Origin: Polytrichum commune | Taxonomy: Eukaryota > Streptophyta > Polytrichopsida > Polytrichales > Polytrichaceae | Length of the DNA: 64,000 nucleotides | Assembly: GCA_950295325.1 (NCBI GenBank) | Contig: OX485804.1 | Location: 16,678,001 to 16,742,000, forward strand | Direction: 5' to 3' | In this document: in pieces, positions 23,736 to 35,530 of the stretch | Numbering within the stretch: the first letter of the stretch is position 1 | Layout: each line of letters opens with the position of its first letter | Made by a program: the position numbers and the translations under genes | Notes under the pieces: model-generated | Told to the model about the DNA's origin: nothing | The model's database searches: none | The model's input: only the letters and a program-made list of their open reading frames with translations

Positions 23736-24820
23736 AACCATAAACGGGTTACGGGATCGTTTCTCAATTTACAACTAGACAAACTTGGGTTTAGATTTGG
23801 TATGGATGTGGAATTTGGGTGGTGAGCTGTTGTTATCAGGATTCAGAAGATTATGATGACAAGCTAGCTGCTGAATCGGATGAAGTTTGGCTTTTTTTGT
23901 CTTTTTTTTTTTTTGGGGGGGGGGGGGTGAGGGTGGAGGATCGGCTTGTTGGTGAATTTGTGGGTTTGATGATGATGCTGCAGATTTCACTAACAAGTGG
24001 TTGAGGATGTGGTTCTGTCGGTTAAGGTCAGCATGTGGAGTGAATTAATGAAGCCAAGTTGGGATACTATGAGTGTATTCATGTGGAAATTTTGGTGTTT
24101 TGGTAAGAGAATGGTGGGATGTGTGTTATTGGTGTGTGGGATGATCCTTTGGGCTTTGTAGCCCAGGATGCACTTGAATTAACCCTTGAGGTTCCGCATG
24201 TGCTATGGATCGTCTAGGATGAGAGGACGTTAGACTTGGAATCTTATTTGCAAGTCTTTGTGTTTTGCAAACTTAGCATCAGTCCGGAACAAAGAAGAGA
24301 ATCTGACAGCCCTCCGGAGTCCTCACGCTGCTGTAGCCTGCATCGAATTCTTCGATGCAACTCCAAGTGTTAATTTGCAGTAATTAACTAGTCTCCCTGT
24401 CCAACTTGAACTTCCTTGGCGCAACTACTCTAAACATTGCACCATTCTAATTTCTTCAAACTTCCTATCAACCATCTGTCTCTGGCAAATTAGATATGTG
24501 TTGGAGGTCTCACCGGAGCAATCCCAGGGCGATTCCCTTGTGTGATGCATGTTGGTGTGGAGGAAATCTGAGGCTACGTTAAGTGTGGTGGAATGGAATG
24601 GGCATGGTTATCATTCTAATGTCATGTGATCGTACCTTCTTCCCAGCCAACCCACATTTGTCAAGTGAATTCAAGCTCTTGTTTCTTCAATCATTTCATC
24701 AGTATGGAAAGAAGAGTGTACTAGTAGTGAAGAATGAGGAAGGGCTCATTACTGTTTGTGGTGCATGGCCTTATTAGTCACCGTGAGAATGCTAGTCTGG
24801 TAAAACCGCTATCTGAATCT
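23736..24820. other. Spacer with a T/G homopolymer
   Basis: A run of T followed by a run of about 13 G lies at 23897-23927. Otherwise no recognisable gene or element. Confidence 0.4.
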
Positions 24821-24823
24821 GTG

Positions 24824-25225
24824 TGAGGAGGAGGAATCTTGCTGAGGCCGCATTTTTCTAGTGGCTGTGAAGGGGTGGTCATAACCCATAACCATACTCC
24901 CTTGCGTCATCGTGATTGGTGTCCTGAAAACCAAAATAAACATGCAAACTATTTGTTCTCGTGCATAGCTTGATTCCTCCTCACAATACTTTCGCACATA
25001 TATCGACATGTGCTGCCGTGCCTACTCGGTGCTCCTCGTGTTGTTACAATGCTCATAACCATGCTTGTGAGGAGGAATCTTGTTGATGTGGCATTTTCTA
25101 GTGGTTATGAAGAGGATGTTTGCAGTCCAGAATCAATTCCCTACACCATCGTGATCGGCGGTGTACTAGAAACCAAAAAATATGACATTTTGTTTACTTG
25201 TAAAGCTTGATTCCTCCTCACACCG
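24824..25225. repeat. Two tandem units with inverted ends
   Basis: Two diverged units (about 24824-24990 and 25066-25222), each beginning TGAGGAGGAATCTTG and ending with the inverse GATTCCTCCTCAC. Inside both are GCATTTTCTAGTGG(C/T)T, CATCGTGAT(T/C)GG and AAACCAAAA. Each unit alone could form a hairpin with a 12-bp terminal stem. Confidence 0.7.
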
Positions 25226-25239
25226 CTTATGTAGGTTAA

Positions 25240-25343
25240 CCGACACAAGGAGCCCAATGATGGGTTATAGCCTTGCCTACTCGTTGCTCCTACAACTCGT
25301 AAGGCAATTTGGTAATTACCCATAGTTGGGCTCCTTGTGTCGG
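25240..25343. repeat. Perfect 18-bp inverted repeat (hairpin)
   Basis: CCGACACAAGGAGCCCAA at 25240-25257 pairs perfectly with TTGGGCTCCTTGTGTCGG at 25326-25343. The stem continues past a 2-bp mismatch (ATGGGT / ACCCAT), and the loop itself holds an inverted pair (GCCTTGCC..CGTAAGGC). Confidence 0.85.
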
Positions 25344-25655
25344 CAATTGCCGTACTCGTAACCTTCGGCAAGATTTATTTGCTTATCTTGCTCAAATTCT
25401 TGCAACAAATGACTTGGCATCTCCGGGAATGATAGCAAATTTGATTGATTCAACCTTCTTCACAATACTCTTCTAAACATGTTTACGTTTCCTTTTGTTG
25501 TTCCCTTCTTGTGGTGGTTCATGTTGGTTTATTCCAAAGGGTGGTGCATGCCCCTCAACAATTAATTACTTTGTCGGTGGGCTTCTTGCAGATATCTTGT
25601 GCACACCTTGCACAAGCATAAAAGGCAATTTCTCTCACCGATTGAGTCGGACCTA

Positions 25656-26872
25656 ATGGCATCACTCTATTCATTAGCCGAAGTCCAAAAACATAAAGAG
25701 AGGGAGGATTGTTGGATCATTGTCCATGACAAGGTACGTAATTAACATGTTGCCTCACTTTGAATAGAGCTATGTGGAAGTTAAGTTGAAAGCAAACTAC
25801 CTATTGCCCCACTTCAAATAGGGCTATGTGGAACTTAAGTTGACTCCCGTTTATAGGCTAGATCACTCACTACAACCATATGTGTCCTGGGCAATTGTCT
25901 CACGGTAGATTTGCAATGTTCTTTCGTTGACACATGATGATTACCTAGGACTCATATGATGATAGTGATTCGGCAGAGCTACAAAAGAGGGGAGGAAGGG
26001 AGCAAGGGGGATCATCTTCTCCTCCAGTCTCTAGCCTCCTCTCCATAGCTCATGGCTAGACTTAAAAATATAAAAATCCTCCTTTTAGCAAGACGTCGAA
26101 TGTAAGTGAACTTAGTCTCATTTACATGGAACCTTACATGTTACAGAACTGCCATAAATCCTCCATTGGCTCTTGAACGTGGTAGACTTAATTTTGCTAC
26201 TTCTCGTAACCTTCTGGCCCATGGAATTATGCTTGTAGGTCTATGATGTGACACAGTTTTTGGAAGAGCATCCTGGAGGGGATGAAGTCATTCTTTCTGC
26301 GACAGGTAATTCCCCCCACTACACACACTTTTGATGGATTACAGATTTGAAATGAGAAATTTTGTATGTAAACTGACTTCACTGAGTTGATGCCGAGCGC
26401 ACACATTGTCCATGGTGAGAGCTTCTAGTTAAAGACTCAGTGAAGTCAATGATACGTAAGTTGCACTTGAGATTCGGGTCTCCATTAAATGTGGGTCTCA
26501 CCATGGTTCCGCGTTAAGTAATCCTGTGGAATTTCATTTCTTCAAGTGTGTGACTAAACAAAGTACTCTATTTTGGTGATTTTGGCAACAGCAAAAGATG
26601 CGACAGAAGATTTCGAAGATGTGGGTCACAGCGATGGTGCCCGGCAGCTGATGTCCAAATATCTTATTGGTGACATAGATTTGTCGACATTACCCAAAAA
26701 GGCCGATCACTCGAGAGACCCACGAGTGAAATCGATAAACACCGCATACACAAGCTCTGAGTTGCTCATCAAAGTGTTGCAATTCCTCATCCCGCTCACA
26801 TTCCTGGCACTGGCAATTGCTGTGCGCTATCTGAGCAAGGACCAAGGAAATGGGGCACCCTCGTCAACTTGA
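25656..26872 (+). CDS. Cytochrome b5, tail-anchored
   Basis: Membrane-bound haem protein that passes electrons to ER desaturases, hydroxylases and P450s. Exons 25656-25733, 26239-26305 and 26592-26872 give 141 residues, the usual plant length. The start MASLYSLAEVQKHK is typical. The haem ligands are His37 in EEHPGGDEV and His61 in EDVGHSDGAR. Residues about 106-130 (LLIKVLQFLIPLTFLALAIA) form the single C-terminal membrane anchor, followed by a polar tail of about ten residues ending GNGAPSST, fitting post-translational ER insertion. Intron 1 contains a 54-bp direct duplication. All splice sites are GT-AG and phases agree. No neighbour suggests a specific redox partner. Confidence 0.95.
25750..25852. 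repeat. 54-bp direct duplication in cytochrome b5 intron 1
   Basis: Two adjacent diverged copies: TTGCCTCACTTTGAATAGAG..CTATGTGGAAGTTAAGTTGA and TTGCCCCACTTCAAATAGGG..CTATGTGGAACTTAAGTTGA. Confidence 0.8.
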
Positions 26873-28445
26873 AGAAATAAATTATAATGATGTTGATCAC
26901 ACAAGTCTAACAATGGTGTTTACATTGTACAGTATAAGTTAGTAGGGACATTAATGGGAAAGCTGAGCGCTCTCGTCTCCTCGGTGGAGTTGTACGAGTA
27001 GATGCCTTGGACGGAGCATGGTTCGCTTTCGTTTGATTGGCCACATTTTGCCAACATGCTTACAGATTGAACCTGAGAAAATAAAAATGTGTTGATGGGC
27101 TCATTTCTCTGGTACACAACACATGATGTTCCATTGTTACAGAAAGGTTGACAAATCTGCCATTCCTGTAGTGTTTCGGAAGTGGTAACTTACAACTGGT
27201 TGTGTAAAGCAGTAACATGATGATGGGTCCTAAGAGGAAATATAAGAATCACAATGGATTTCAAAAAGCTGAATTTGTTGCAACAGATCCAACAACCGGG
27301 AGGGTGATATTGAGTACCAAGCAATTGCCACTAGAAAATTTTAACAAAATAGGATTATTGGTCCTTTGGAATGACATTGAAGTAGTTGCAGCATGCAGTG
27401 ATGTCTTTGCTGAGGTTTTCACCTTAAAAATATGTAGCCAGCACACTTGATTGTTGTTCGAAAGCAGTTCCATGTAAGCTGACTCACTTTTTTGTGAACT
27501 CATCACAGCATATGTGAATACTCATTCCAATGTCATCCTAAACCCCATCCACACTGAAGGATTCCCAATGATGCTAAGAATTTGTAACGGGTGTCTGGGT
27601 TTGATTTAATTATGAATAAATAAATTTATTTAAAAATAAAAAATAAAAATTTACAATGATGTGGTACCCGTAGTTGATACATAGTCAAGTCATTGGAGTG
27701 TCTTGCATTTGTTACAAGTTTGCCCCCAAATTTACATGTTTCTGAGAAAATAACTGGACACAAATATCGACCAGAAATAACATTCTTAGAACTACCAATG
27801 CCTGTTCATTATCTACATCACCCTTGATCATATGGAAGAAATTGGCAGCTGCCACTAACTGGGAAGCTATATCAAAGGCCAAGGAAATGGTGCTAATTAA
27901 TGAGTGAAAAACTCAATGCAAGCTATAATTGTTGGACCAAGAGAAGTCTTCACCCACATGATCTTAAAAAAGGGCAGGTCGGCTCTTTTGATCTTTACAA
28001 CATGCAGAATCAAAACTACCTCCCCGATTTCTGGTAGATAGATATGCCAGGGCATTGAGCAGTACAGTAATCAGCAAATTCAACTTGGAAATATCTCTTA
28101 AGAAGATGCAGAGCACAGCGGTAATCATGGTGCAGGATACAAAACTTGCTTCAGCTCCACTTCAGGTTAATCTGCAAACAGCCACCAGAGCTCAAGTCTC
28201 TTAGTCAAAGTGCGAGTGAGCATATGGTGTTTGGAGTCAGACAACTCCAAAGACAGAATTGGGTCAGACATCCCAAGAAAGAATGGTGCACAAGGGCCAG
28301 AGAACTCATGAAGGCATTGTGCACAGAAGTTTGACAGCTCCTGATCAAAGATCTTTGCGATCTTTATACATAATTAGAAAGTCATATTGTATGTGGATAC
28401 AGACATCTTTTGAGTATATGTAGACCAAGAAGGTGGTCACATGAC
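26873..28445. other. Intergenic region between convergent genes
   Basis: Holds the 3' flank of cytochrome b5 and the 3' flank of the RAB3GAP2-like gene. A 77-codon plus frame at 27217-27450 is not recognised. An AT-rich run (AATAAATAAATTTATTTAAAAAT) at about 27615-27650 could serve polyadenylation. No repeat family copy was seen. Confidence 0.4.
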
Positions 28446-31400
28446 TTACTTCTTATTGACAGGCATGAAGGGGTTGATCACTGACAGACTCCCGGAATCA
28501 CCATGAAGGAAGTATACTCTTGCTGGCTCAAATGTCTCATCCTCCTGACCATTGCTCAAGTGCTTAGATGGAGCTCGGAGCTTGCAAGATGGTTGCAGCA
28601 AGCGGCAGCTTTCTCCATCCCTAATAACTGCTACTCGCCCTCCATGTCGCATTTGCCAAACCTGATCGGATTGTATCAACATGACGGTCAGGAGAAGTAA
28701 ACCTTCTGTAGAACTCACTTGACAAGGGACACTCTATTAGCCACTTTACACTATGGCCAAGGGCCATGTCCGTGAAATTATGAGGACCCTTGAAACTCAG
28801 CCAATGGCCTTATCATAAAAAATTGAAATTAAAATTTTGTGTGGTCATGGGCCTTCAAGTGTAGGCTAAAGACATATGCAGCCAGCTCTCAACCAAATGC
28901 TATTTCATTACTATCCTATTCATGTGGCCCTTGTACACAATAATTTATAATAAATCAAGGGTTGTGAGACATGGCCTCCCAGTTTTGTGTTAGAACAACC
29001 TCGTTGAGGTGGGCTTGACGAAAATCCAGTAGACCACGAAACATTATCCATTTCATGCCATGTAAGACTCCATGTAAGTTTTTCATTCATTCAAACTTCC
29101 TTGGTCCCTTAGGCCCTCAAGCTCTAGTGTAAAGTGAAGTGAGACTGGCTCAGGATTTTTCACCAACAAGATTTTTAGATTCCAATGGTTGTGGGCCCTC
29201 GATCTCTAGTGTAAAGTGCCCCTAAACCAACTGAAGTATCTCTAATCCTACTTTTGCAATGAGATGCCTAAGAGAAAGTAGCAACCAATGCAAACAGGCC
29301 AAACGATCTGGACGAGGTAGATTGTAAGATCAAGTGAGAGAATCTGGACCTCAACAACACCCCTGCGCGGTGCATGGATGGCCAAGCATAAACTGAACTC
29401 CTGCCACCTCTGAGAAAGAGGGTGAGGTTTGTTCGTGTCTGCGTAACTTGCACGACCATCTACAGGTGCATCTAGAAAGAGGCAATGGGCATCTCGATAA
29501 CCCTGCACATGTTCCAGTTAGCAACATGCAGAAATTAGTGGAAAGTACTTTAGTCACTGATGGATGAGAGATCATACAGATAATTCAGTGAAAAGAATAA
29601 TAGGTTACCAGGAGAAAGCATCACCTCACAGTGGAAGTGAGAATTATTGAGGCAAAGTTTCACAAAGCCAGTTTCTGAATAGCCAGGAAATGTGAGATAA
29701 TAGTAAAATCTGCCCTAAAAATCTACTTTAGAAGGACATATACCTTCCAAAGGCGAACAACTACAACAGCACGGACATCAACCAATAACACACGGCCCAA
29801 TGAGTCTGCTACAGCAGCTAGAGAGCCACAAGGTGATACAGCCAGTCTCTCCCCTTTCCTCATGTTGTCCTTGAGGCTTGTAATTACTGATGCTGAACAG
29901 AAAGGTCAAAACCTCAGAAATTGTAACCAGGGCAGGAACCAAAACAGACTTCACTGTTTATATACAAAAAATATGCATTGCACCAATGGTAAACATCTCT
30001 GACTCCTGGTGATGGATAAATGCTGACTAAGAATAGGGCCATTTGCAATTTAGAAAAATCTCTTAGGTGAGTACCCCGTGAAAAGGCTTGAGGGCTAACT
30101 TCAGTCGGTCGGTTGGACTCAGAAGATTCGTCCCTTTGCCAAAATCGCCTTGTTAAACTTGAGATTCTTGACACAGTGGCTGGCATCACTTTATCCATGA
30201 TTGCACCAACCAAGCTGCTCTTCTTGTCTCCTGAAACCCTGCACAGAAGCAACTTCCTTGACACATTGAGCCACAAATTTGCTTGACCACAAGCCTCGAC
30301 TCCACTAACAAAATCACAGCAAGCAAAAGTCTCGGAGCTTGAACATTTAGAAGCAACAAGAAGCATCTGCAAGGACATTAAATGGCTCCTTTGATCCTAA
30401 ATTCCGTAAATGTAAGTGTCATGATATTTTACCTGAAAGCTGCAAGTGTACAATCTGGTCCAACTGTTATAGCACAATAATGGCGTTTACCCTATAAACG
30501 AACGAGCAACTTTTACTTCAGAAGAGAACCATTTTATCACCATAAAATGAAGAATGGTCAGTGAAGCCAAGTAGCGAAGACCTATGAGCCATTAAGAACT
30601 CAGGCCATCCAGTGTTCCCCCACATACTCCTTGTCATACTAGGTCATGATGAGATTAAGTATGCCATGTATGAAATAAATGTCTGAAAATGCAACCTGCT
30701 AGTAGCAAAAGTATGTACCTGATGCTCCAGCAACGGAGGGGCCATGATACCTGCTAGAGCTCCATCAGCAATTACTGAAGCCCCACCTGTCCCATTAACA
30801 TTCCACATCAAAAATGGCAGCCGGTTCACATGAGCCTCACTGTCTAGAGTGTCCCCGCCAACCTTCCACCCAAGTAGCCCCCCTCCTTCTAATCCTTCCC
30901 TTTCACGCAGTTTCCTGTGTGCCAAAGCCTTTTCCCACCATTCCATATAACATGAGACTCAAGATGTTACGGGATGTCATGAATAGAGAACATACATCAT
31001 ATGCCACAACCGGCCCAAATGCAATCACTAGCATCAGAGCACAATGCCTCTGTATCAAATTTATGCCAGAGAAAGTTAAGTGAGGAATGTTGATACTAGT
31101 TAACCACGCATCACATTTGAAACAGAATGTACAGAATGAAAGGGTCACTGAAGGATAATCACAAACACATGAAACTTGAATATTCTGAAGCAACTAACCT
31201 GAAGATCATGGACATCAATACGGGCAATAGCCTTTGGATAGATGATGCAAAGATCCTCAGAAGAATCATTGCTCATGTTTCCCAAAGGCTCACTCCGAGC
31301 TCGAAGCTTAAGGACTGGATCAGAGTGGAAATACTGCACAAGTGGCAGCCAGTTTTGGTAACAATCAGATGGTACCAAATTCTTGGTTATAAAGAGCAAT

Positions 31401-32743
31401 GGTTGAGAATTTGCATAGCATGTTGTCAGAGTTTCTGAATGCAAGATTCTTCTCCTTTGTGGTGAATGCAAATAAATTGCTCCTTCCACTGGCTACTCCT
31501 AGTTCCATCCACATCTAAAGTTACTTCTAAAGAGACATCCTCTGTTGGTGAGAATTTTGATCATTTCTAGAATCTTGAATCGTTTTCTGTAGATGCAATG
31601 ACTTCTGGCTTCCATTCCATTGTGCTTACAAACCATAACAAAAACATAGTTGAGGATCCAAGAATCCTCCAGCTCTCATTACACTGAGAAGTACATTACT
31701 ACACGCTTCTTGATTGCATGCAGGGTTGATTAAGGTATGTGTGCCTAAAATGCACATTGCCAGAACTCAAATGCTCATGCTAGAGAAACAAACACAAACT
31801 CAATTTCTACAGGATTAACAGATCCAAAAAGAGGATCAAAGAAGACAAACAGGTTATATTTTGAGACCATGTGATTTAGACATGAATCATTAAAGTCAAG
31901 ATTCTATATTATCTTGAATGGTTGCACAGGTGGGCACAAAGTAGTTAATGTCGAGTGTTGACATGTTGTGTATCTGAACCAATGAGCTGCCAAATAGGTC
32001 CTTAGAATAATATTCTAAATGTTTAGTTAAGAGAGGAGCTGCCCATTTACTACTCAAAAACAGGGATCCGATTAAGGACTCTCCTTAAATTAGGCCTCTA
32101 CACCTCAAGAATGTAGTCAAATGGAAACCTTAAACCCTACTTCTCTGTTGCATATGTTGAGGTGGAGCTTTCTGCATACCTGTTTGATAAGGAGGGTGCC
32201 TTTTTGTGAGAAGAGCAGAAGAGCCCCAAAGGAAGTTCCTACGGCCAATAAAGCAACCACATCAAAGAGCACCCACTCCATAGCTGTCAGTTTTTCTTCT
32301 GGCTCTAAACAACTCCTCACTTGGCGCACAAATGACTTTCCTTCCTTTCCTTCCTGGTTTTCGGCCATCCACCACACGTGTCAACAAGAGGCTACTTAAA
32401 ACTTCAGCCACATGATTCTGAAATATAACCAAGAAGGTATTATCTTTGTATGCCACCAACATACATACATGATCAGCAGCATCCCCTTGACAAACAAAAC
32501 TTGAAGTAGCATAACAAAACCAAAAATCAAACCAAATCCTGCAATCACCTCTTGCCTCCACGTCAACCGCATAACTATGTTCTGCTCGGTAGCAATGGCC
32601 ATATGCTCATGTGCCATAGCTACCAAAATCACTTGGTTATCGAGCCATCTCGGTGTTCCTGCCCCAACCGCACTAAGATCGTTGCCAGCAATGGAGCCAC
32701 AGAGCTGTAGGCCTCTGGATCCACCCGCTTGAAGTGCTGCCAT
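28446..32743 (-). CDS. RAB3GAP2-like protein (Rab3 GTPase-activating complex non-catalytic subunit, N-terminal domain)
   Basis: Plant-type short RAB3GAP2 homologue of about 490 residues; in animals the full-length protein partners RAB3GAP1 and acts on Rab3/Rab18. Coding exons, 5' to 3' on the minus strand: 32743-32549, 32353-32180, 31333-31199, about 30946-30719, 30491-30433, 30238-30075, 29892-29744, 29502-29350, 28661-28446. Conserved blocks in order: AVGAGTPRWLDNQ, LTAMEWVLFDVVALLAVGTS, LKLRARSEP, APPLLEHQ, GKRHYCAITVGPD, KSSLVGAIMDKVMPATVS, FSRASVITSLKDNMRKGERL, SPCGSLAAVADSLGRVLLVD, VVRLWKGYRDAHCLFLD, LCLAIHAPRRGVVEVWQMRHG, YFLHGDSGSLSVIN. These follow the RAB3GAP2_N domain as I remember it. 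The 5' edge of the fourth coding exon is unresolved: a phase-0 acceptor could be at 30928, or a small exon lies in 30965-31195. An acceptor at 32768 points to an untranslated first exon ending at 33332. Confidence 0.85.
28737..29225. mobile_element. Family E MITE-like element in the last RAB3GAP2 intron
   Basis: About 490 bp bounded by CACTTTACACTATGGCCAAGG on the left and TCTAGTGTAAAGTGCCCC on the right. Its interior (GGGCCCTTG.AACTC, TTGAGAGC, CTCACAACCCTTGATT read on the other strand) matches 57968-58470 in reverse. A second end-like motif, GCTCTAGTGTAAAGTGAAGT, at about 29112 suggests nested or duplicated ends. Confidence 0.7.
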
Positions 32744-32869
32744 TGCTAATAGCACTCTCTGCTCAATCTGTGAACCAAATTCATAAACATGTATTCAGAT
32801 CCATCCAGCACCTCAAGGTGAACAGAGTGTTACCAGAGCTCTATATCCAAACCAAAATTGATGACTAAG

Positions 32870-33230
32870 GTCAGCAGGCTTAATTCTATTATTCATCTTA
32901 AACAGATAACTAAATTTGAGTGGTATGTGATCAGGTGTGGATCTAAGAACGGACACCAAAATGCATCATGCGTTTAAACAAGTTTGGATCACATGCTCAA
33001 AATTTGTAAACCGTTCTTGGTTCAATAATCAACATGATTGGGGGACCTATATGATTATTTAACAAGCTCAAGAATCTTCACTTTTATGATTAATACAATA
33101 TTCATGTGAGCTCTGAAAATTATGAGAAAAATAACTCCCACTCACACTAATCAATTGCGTATTTCATAGTCTACGAGAAGTAGGTGCAGAGCTAAAAGTG
33201 TCCATTAAGAGGCCCGCTTACTGACCTTAA
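32870..33230 (+). mobile_element. Family A element in the 5'-UTR intron of the RAB3GAP2 gene
   Basis: Carries the family A landmarks TTTGAGTGGTATGTG, GTGTGGATCTAAGAACGGAC, AATCAACATGATTGGGGG, AGAATCTTCACTTTTATGA, TATTCATGTGAGCTC and TACGAGAAGTAGGTGCA. The ends are eroded. Confidence 0.7.
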
Positions 33231-33344
33231 TGCAAAAGAGCTGTCCAATGAAACTCAATCAAATCACAATAGCTTGTATAAATGAACTGATTATGAGGTA
33301 AAGAAATCAACTCCGAAGCGTATCCTCATACCTGCCCCTTGTCT

Positions 33345-33443
33345 TCAGAATCCCATCGATGGCTTCAATTGCAATGAATTTGACCTAATTCTCTGCACCA
33401 CCGGAGCTTCCGAGGAAGAAATAGTTGCGAGTAAATTTGGCAT
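33345..33443 (-). promoter_or_regulatory. Upstream ORF (32 codons) in the RAB3GAP2 5' leader
   Basis: A minus-strand ATG at 33443 opens a 32-residue frame (MPNLLATISSSEAPVV..) that stops at 33345, just before the donor at 33332. Joined to the acceptor at 32768, its stop lies about 37 nt upstream of the main ATG at 32743. If transcribed as inferred, it would lower or condition translation of the main frame. No transcript evidence is available. Confidence 0.35.
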
Positions 33444-33499
33444 CCGACTCTTCCGATTGCGTGTTCTCTCCTGCGAACTATGTAACTCCTCGAGTAGAG

Positions 33500-35154
33500 C
33501 GAATTGTCATCTTTCGGTGCTTCTCTTTTTTAAGAAACAGAGCTTCAAAGTCACAAAACACTCCCGATGATTCTGCTGGTGTCACAGCAACAGCAAGGTG
33601 CCCCGTCAGGAAGCAGAGATCATACATACAAAGGCCCTCGCCACTCCTCCGAACAAACTAAAATTTGGTTTGGGCCATCTCTTGTTGCCATGCGATCGAA
33701 TAGCGTGAACATGAGTACTGATGAAGCACGTAGGTTACCGTAGAGGGCGCTCTATTTCCTCTTTGCCAGTGCCACGGAATGCATGGTGCTCCTATGTGGA
33801 ATTCGAGTGGTCTTAACCAATGTAGGAACGACACGTGGTAGATTTTGAGGGGTATTTTCTTGAGGAATCGGAATAGGGTGTGTTTGGGTGGTATACGGTT
33901 TGTTTTTCATGCTCTCCAACTTCTGTTGACTAGATTTACACAACAAAACTTGTGTCGCATGAGCAAATCTTTGATGAAGCATTAACAAAGTTCATATTGA
34001 AATTCAAACCTCCCCTTGTTCAATCATGTTTATCATGAACTTAATACCTAGGTCCTCCTAATTGAGTTCACTATTGAATGTGGAATAATTAACAAGAAAA
34101 CAGTAGAACTGTGAGGCTCTGTCCTTCACTATGAAAGACTATAACTGTAGTTGTGCATTTTGCTCATGCCAGTCCATGGTTATTACTATACCTATAACCA
34201 AACCTTTCTTGGATTTTGTACACCTTCTTCTCAAATGCGGGTCAAGGATTATACTCACTCATTTATCACCTGAAAATATCATAATAAAAATTTAACAATT
34301 GCCAAAATAATTGTTGTTCACTATATTTTTTTCAATACATTTTAGGGAGGAACTATAGTTAACTAGATATATATAACCATAGTTAACATCCACGTTACAT
34401 AAACTAGACAAAAAAAAATAGCATGAACAAGTAATGTCCAGAAGTGAACACAAAGTGGTTAGGAAATTTGCTCTTGAAACAGAGAAGTCGATGCATAGTA
34501 TCTATCCTACAAAGAGAGCCAATAAACTTGAAGACATAGTCCAATTATTTTTTAGAACACGTGTGTTTTTTAATGTTTGTTTTCTTATCCTCACGAACCA
34601 CACACCAATCAAATATAGGGATCCAACTAAGAAAAGTAATTGAATAGCACCTGCATACCTTAGGTTGAGAGCCTTCTATGGTAACTCCATTGATGGAAAT
34701 TGATCAAAACATACTAGATGGGCCTTTATGGTTATTCAAGCTAACAACACTACTAATTTGGTTATCTCTTTGTTGTTGGTTGCCTTATACTCTTTGATTT
34801 GTGAGGTTGAAATTTATGTGCATTTGCCAACGTATCAAAAGAATGCAAGATCATTCTCAAAAAAAAAGAAAAAAAAAGAGGTAAACTCAAATTGTTATGA
34901 ACTATCAAATAATATTGACAATGAACCATTAGGAGGTCACATAGCCCCCCCCCCAAGTTATGTTGACTATTGACTATTAAGCTTAGATAATCAATTCTTA
35001 GCCGTCCAAAAGGCTCATGTCATATAGAGGGGTCTAGGAATACTTAATGATATTTTGTTCCATGATATCATAAGTAAATATCATAACCCTATATGAAATC
35101 AACACATTTTATCATACAAAGTGTTTTGATCATAACACAAGTTTAGAGAGAAAG
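33500..35154. other. Divergent intergenic region, RAB3GAP2 side
   Basis: Presumed promoter of the RAB3GAP2 gene (minus) followed by AT-rich sequence. Short frames at 33752-33988 (-), 34434-34643 (+) and 34728-34973 (+) match nothing known. An A/G-rich run at 34858-34880 and a C run near 34946 are present. Confidence 0.4.
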
Positions 35155-35392
35155 AAATATAGGAAGATTTGAGTTTGTATTAGATGACATAGACTCCAAT
35201 ACATACCATGTACATGTAATCATCATAGTCACAAATGACTTTATTTTCAATTAATCTGTAATATGTTGCGTTAAATATGGATTTAATACCATCTATTATA
35301 TTAAAATAGTATTTCAATATATGTTGGGGTTCCGTATACATTGTCACATATCCCGTATAAACACCACATGCATCCTTTAGGGATTAACAAAT
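35155..35392 (+). mobile_element. Family B dispersed repeat
   Basis: Matches 6545-6795 along its length: GGAAGATTTGAGTTTGTAT, ATCATAGTCACAAATGACTT, GTTAAATATGGATTTAATACC, TATTTCAATATATGTTGGGG, TTGTCACATATCCCGTATAA and CCTTTAGGGATTA. Confidence 0.65.
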
Positions 35393-35394
35393 TA

Positions 35395-35530
35395 CAAGCA
35401 CGTAATCCAATCTATTCTAGACACATGTATTTATGGTGTCCGTTCTTATATGTGAACTTGAACATCCACCACTCAATATATAGGTGTATGATTAAGATAA
35501 GTAGTTATTTTAGGCCTCGTCACTTTAGAT
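35395..35530 (-). mobile_element. Family A fragment (reverse)
   Basis: Directly abuts the family B copy. The plus strand reads ACACATGTATTTATGG, TGTCCGTTCTTA, CACCACTCAATATATAGGTG and TAAGATAAGTAG, the reverse of the family A start. Only about one third of the element is present. Confidence 0.55.

Noticed and set aside
23213-23736. Overlapping 93- and 110-codon frames on both strands.
   Set aside because: They arise from GC-rich sequence with few stop codons. Composition is Pro/Ser/Arg-rich with no domain.
30239-30378. Alternative start of the RAB3GAP2 exon at the open frame beginning near 30378.
   Set aside because: The family sequence resumes only after the acceptor at 30239, where splicing gives AF-R-VSGDKKSSLVGAI. 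The upstream open part is intron.
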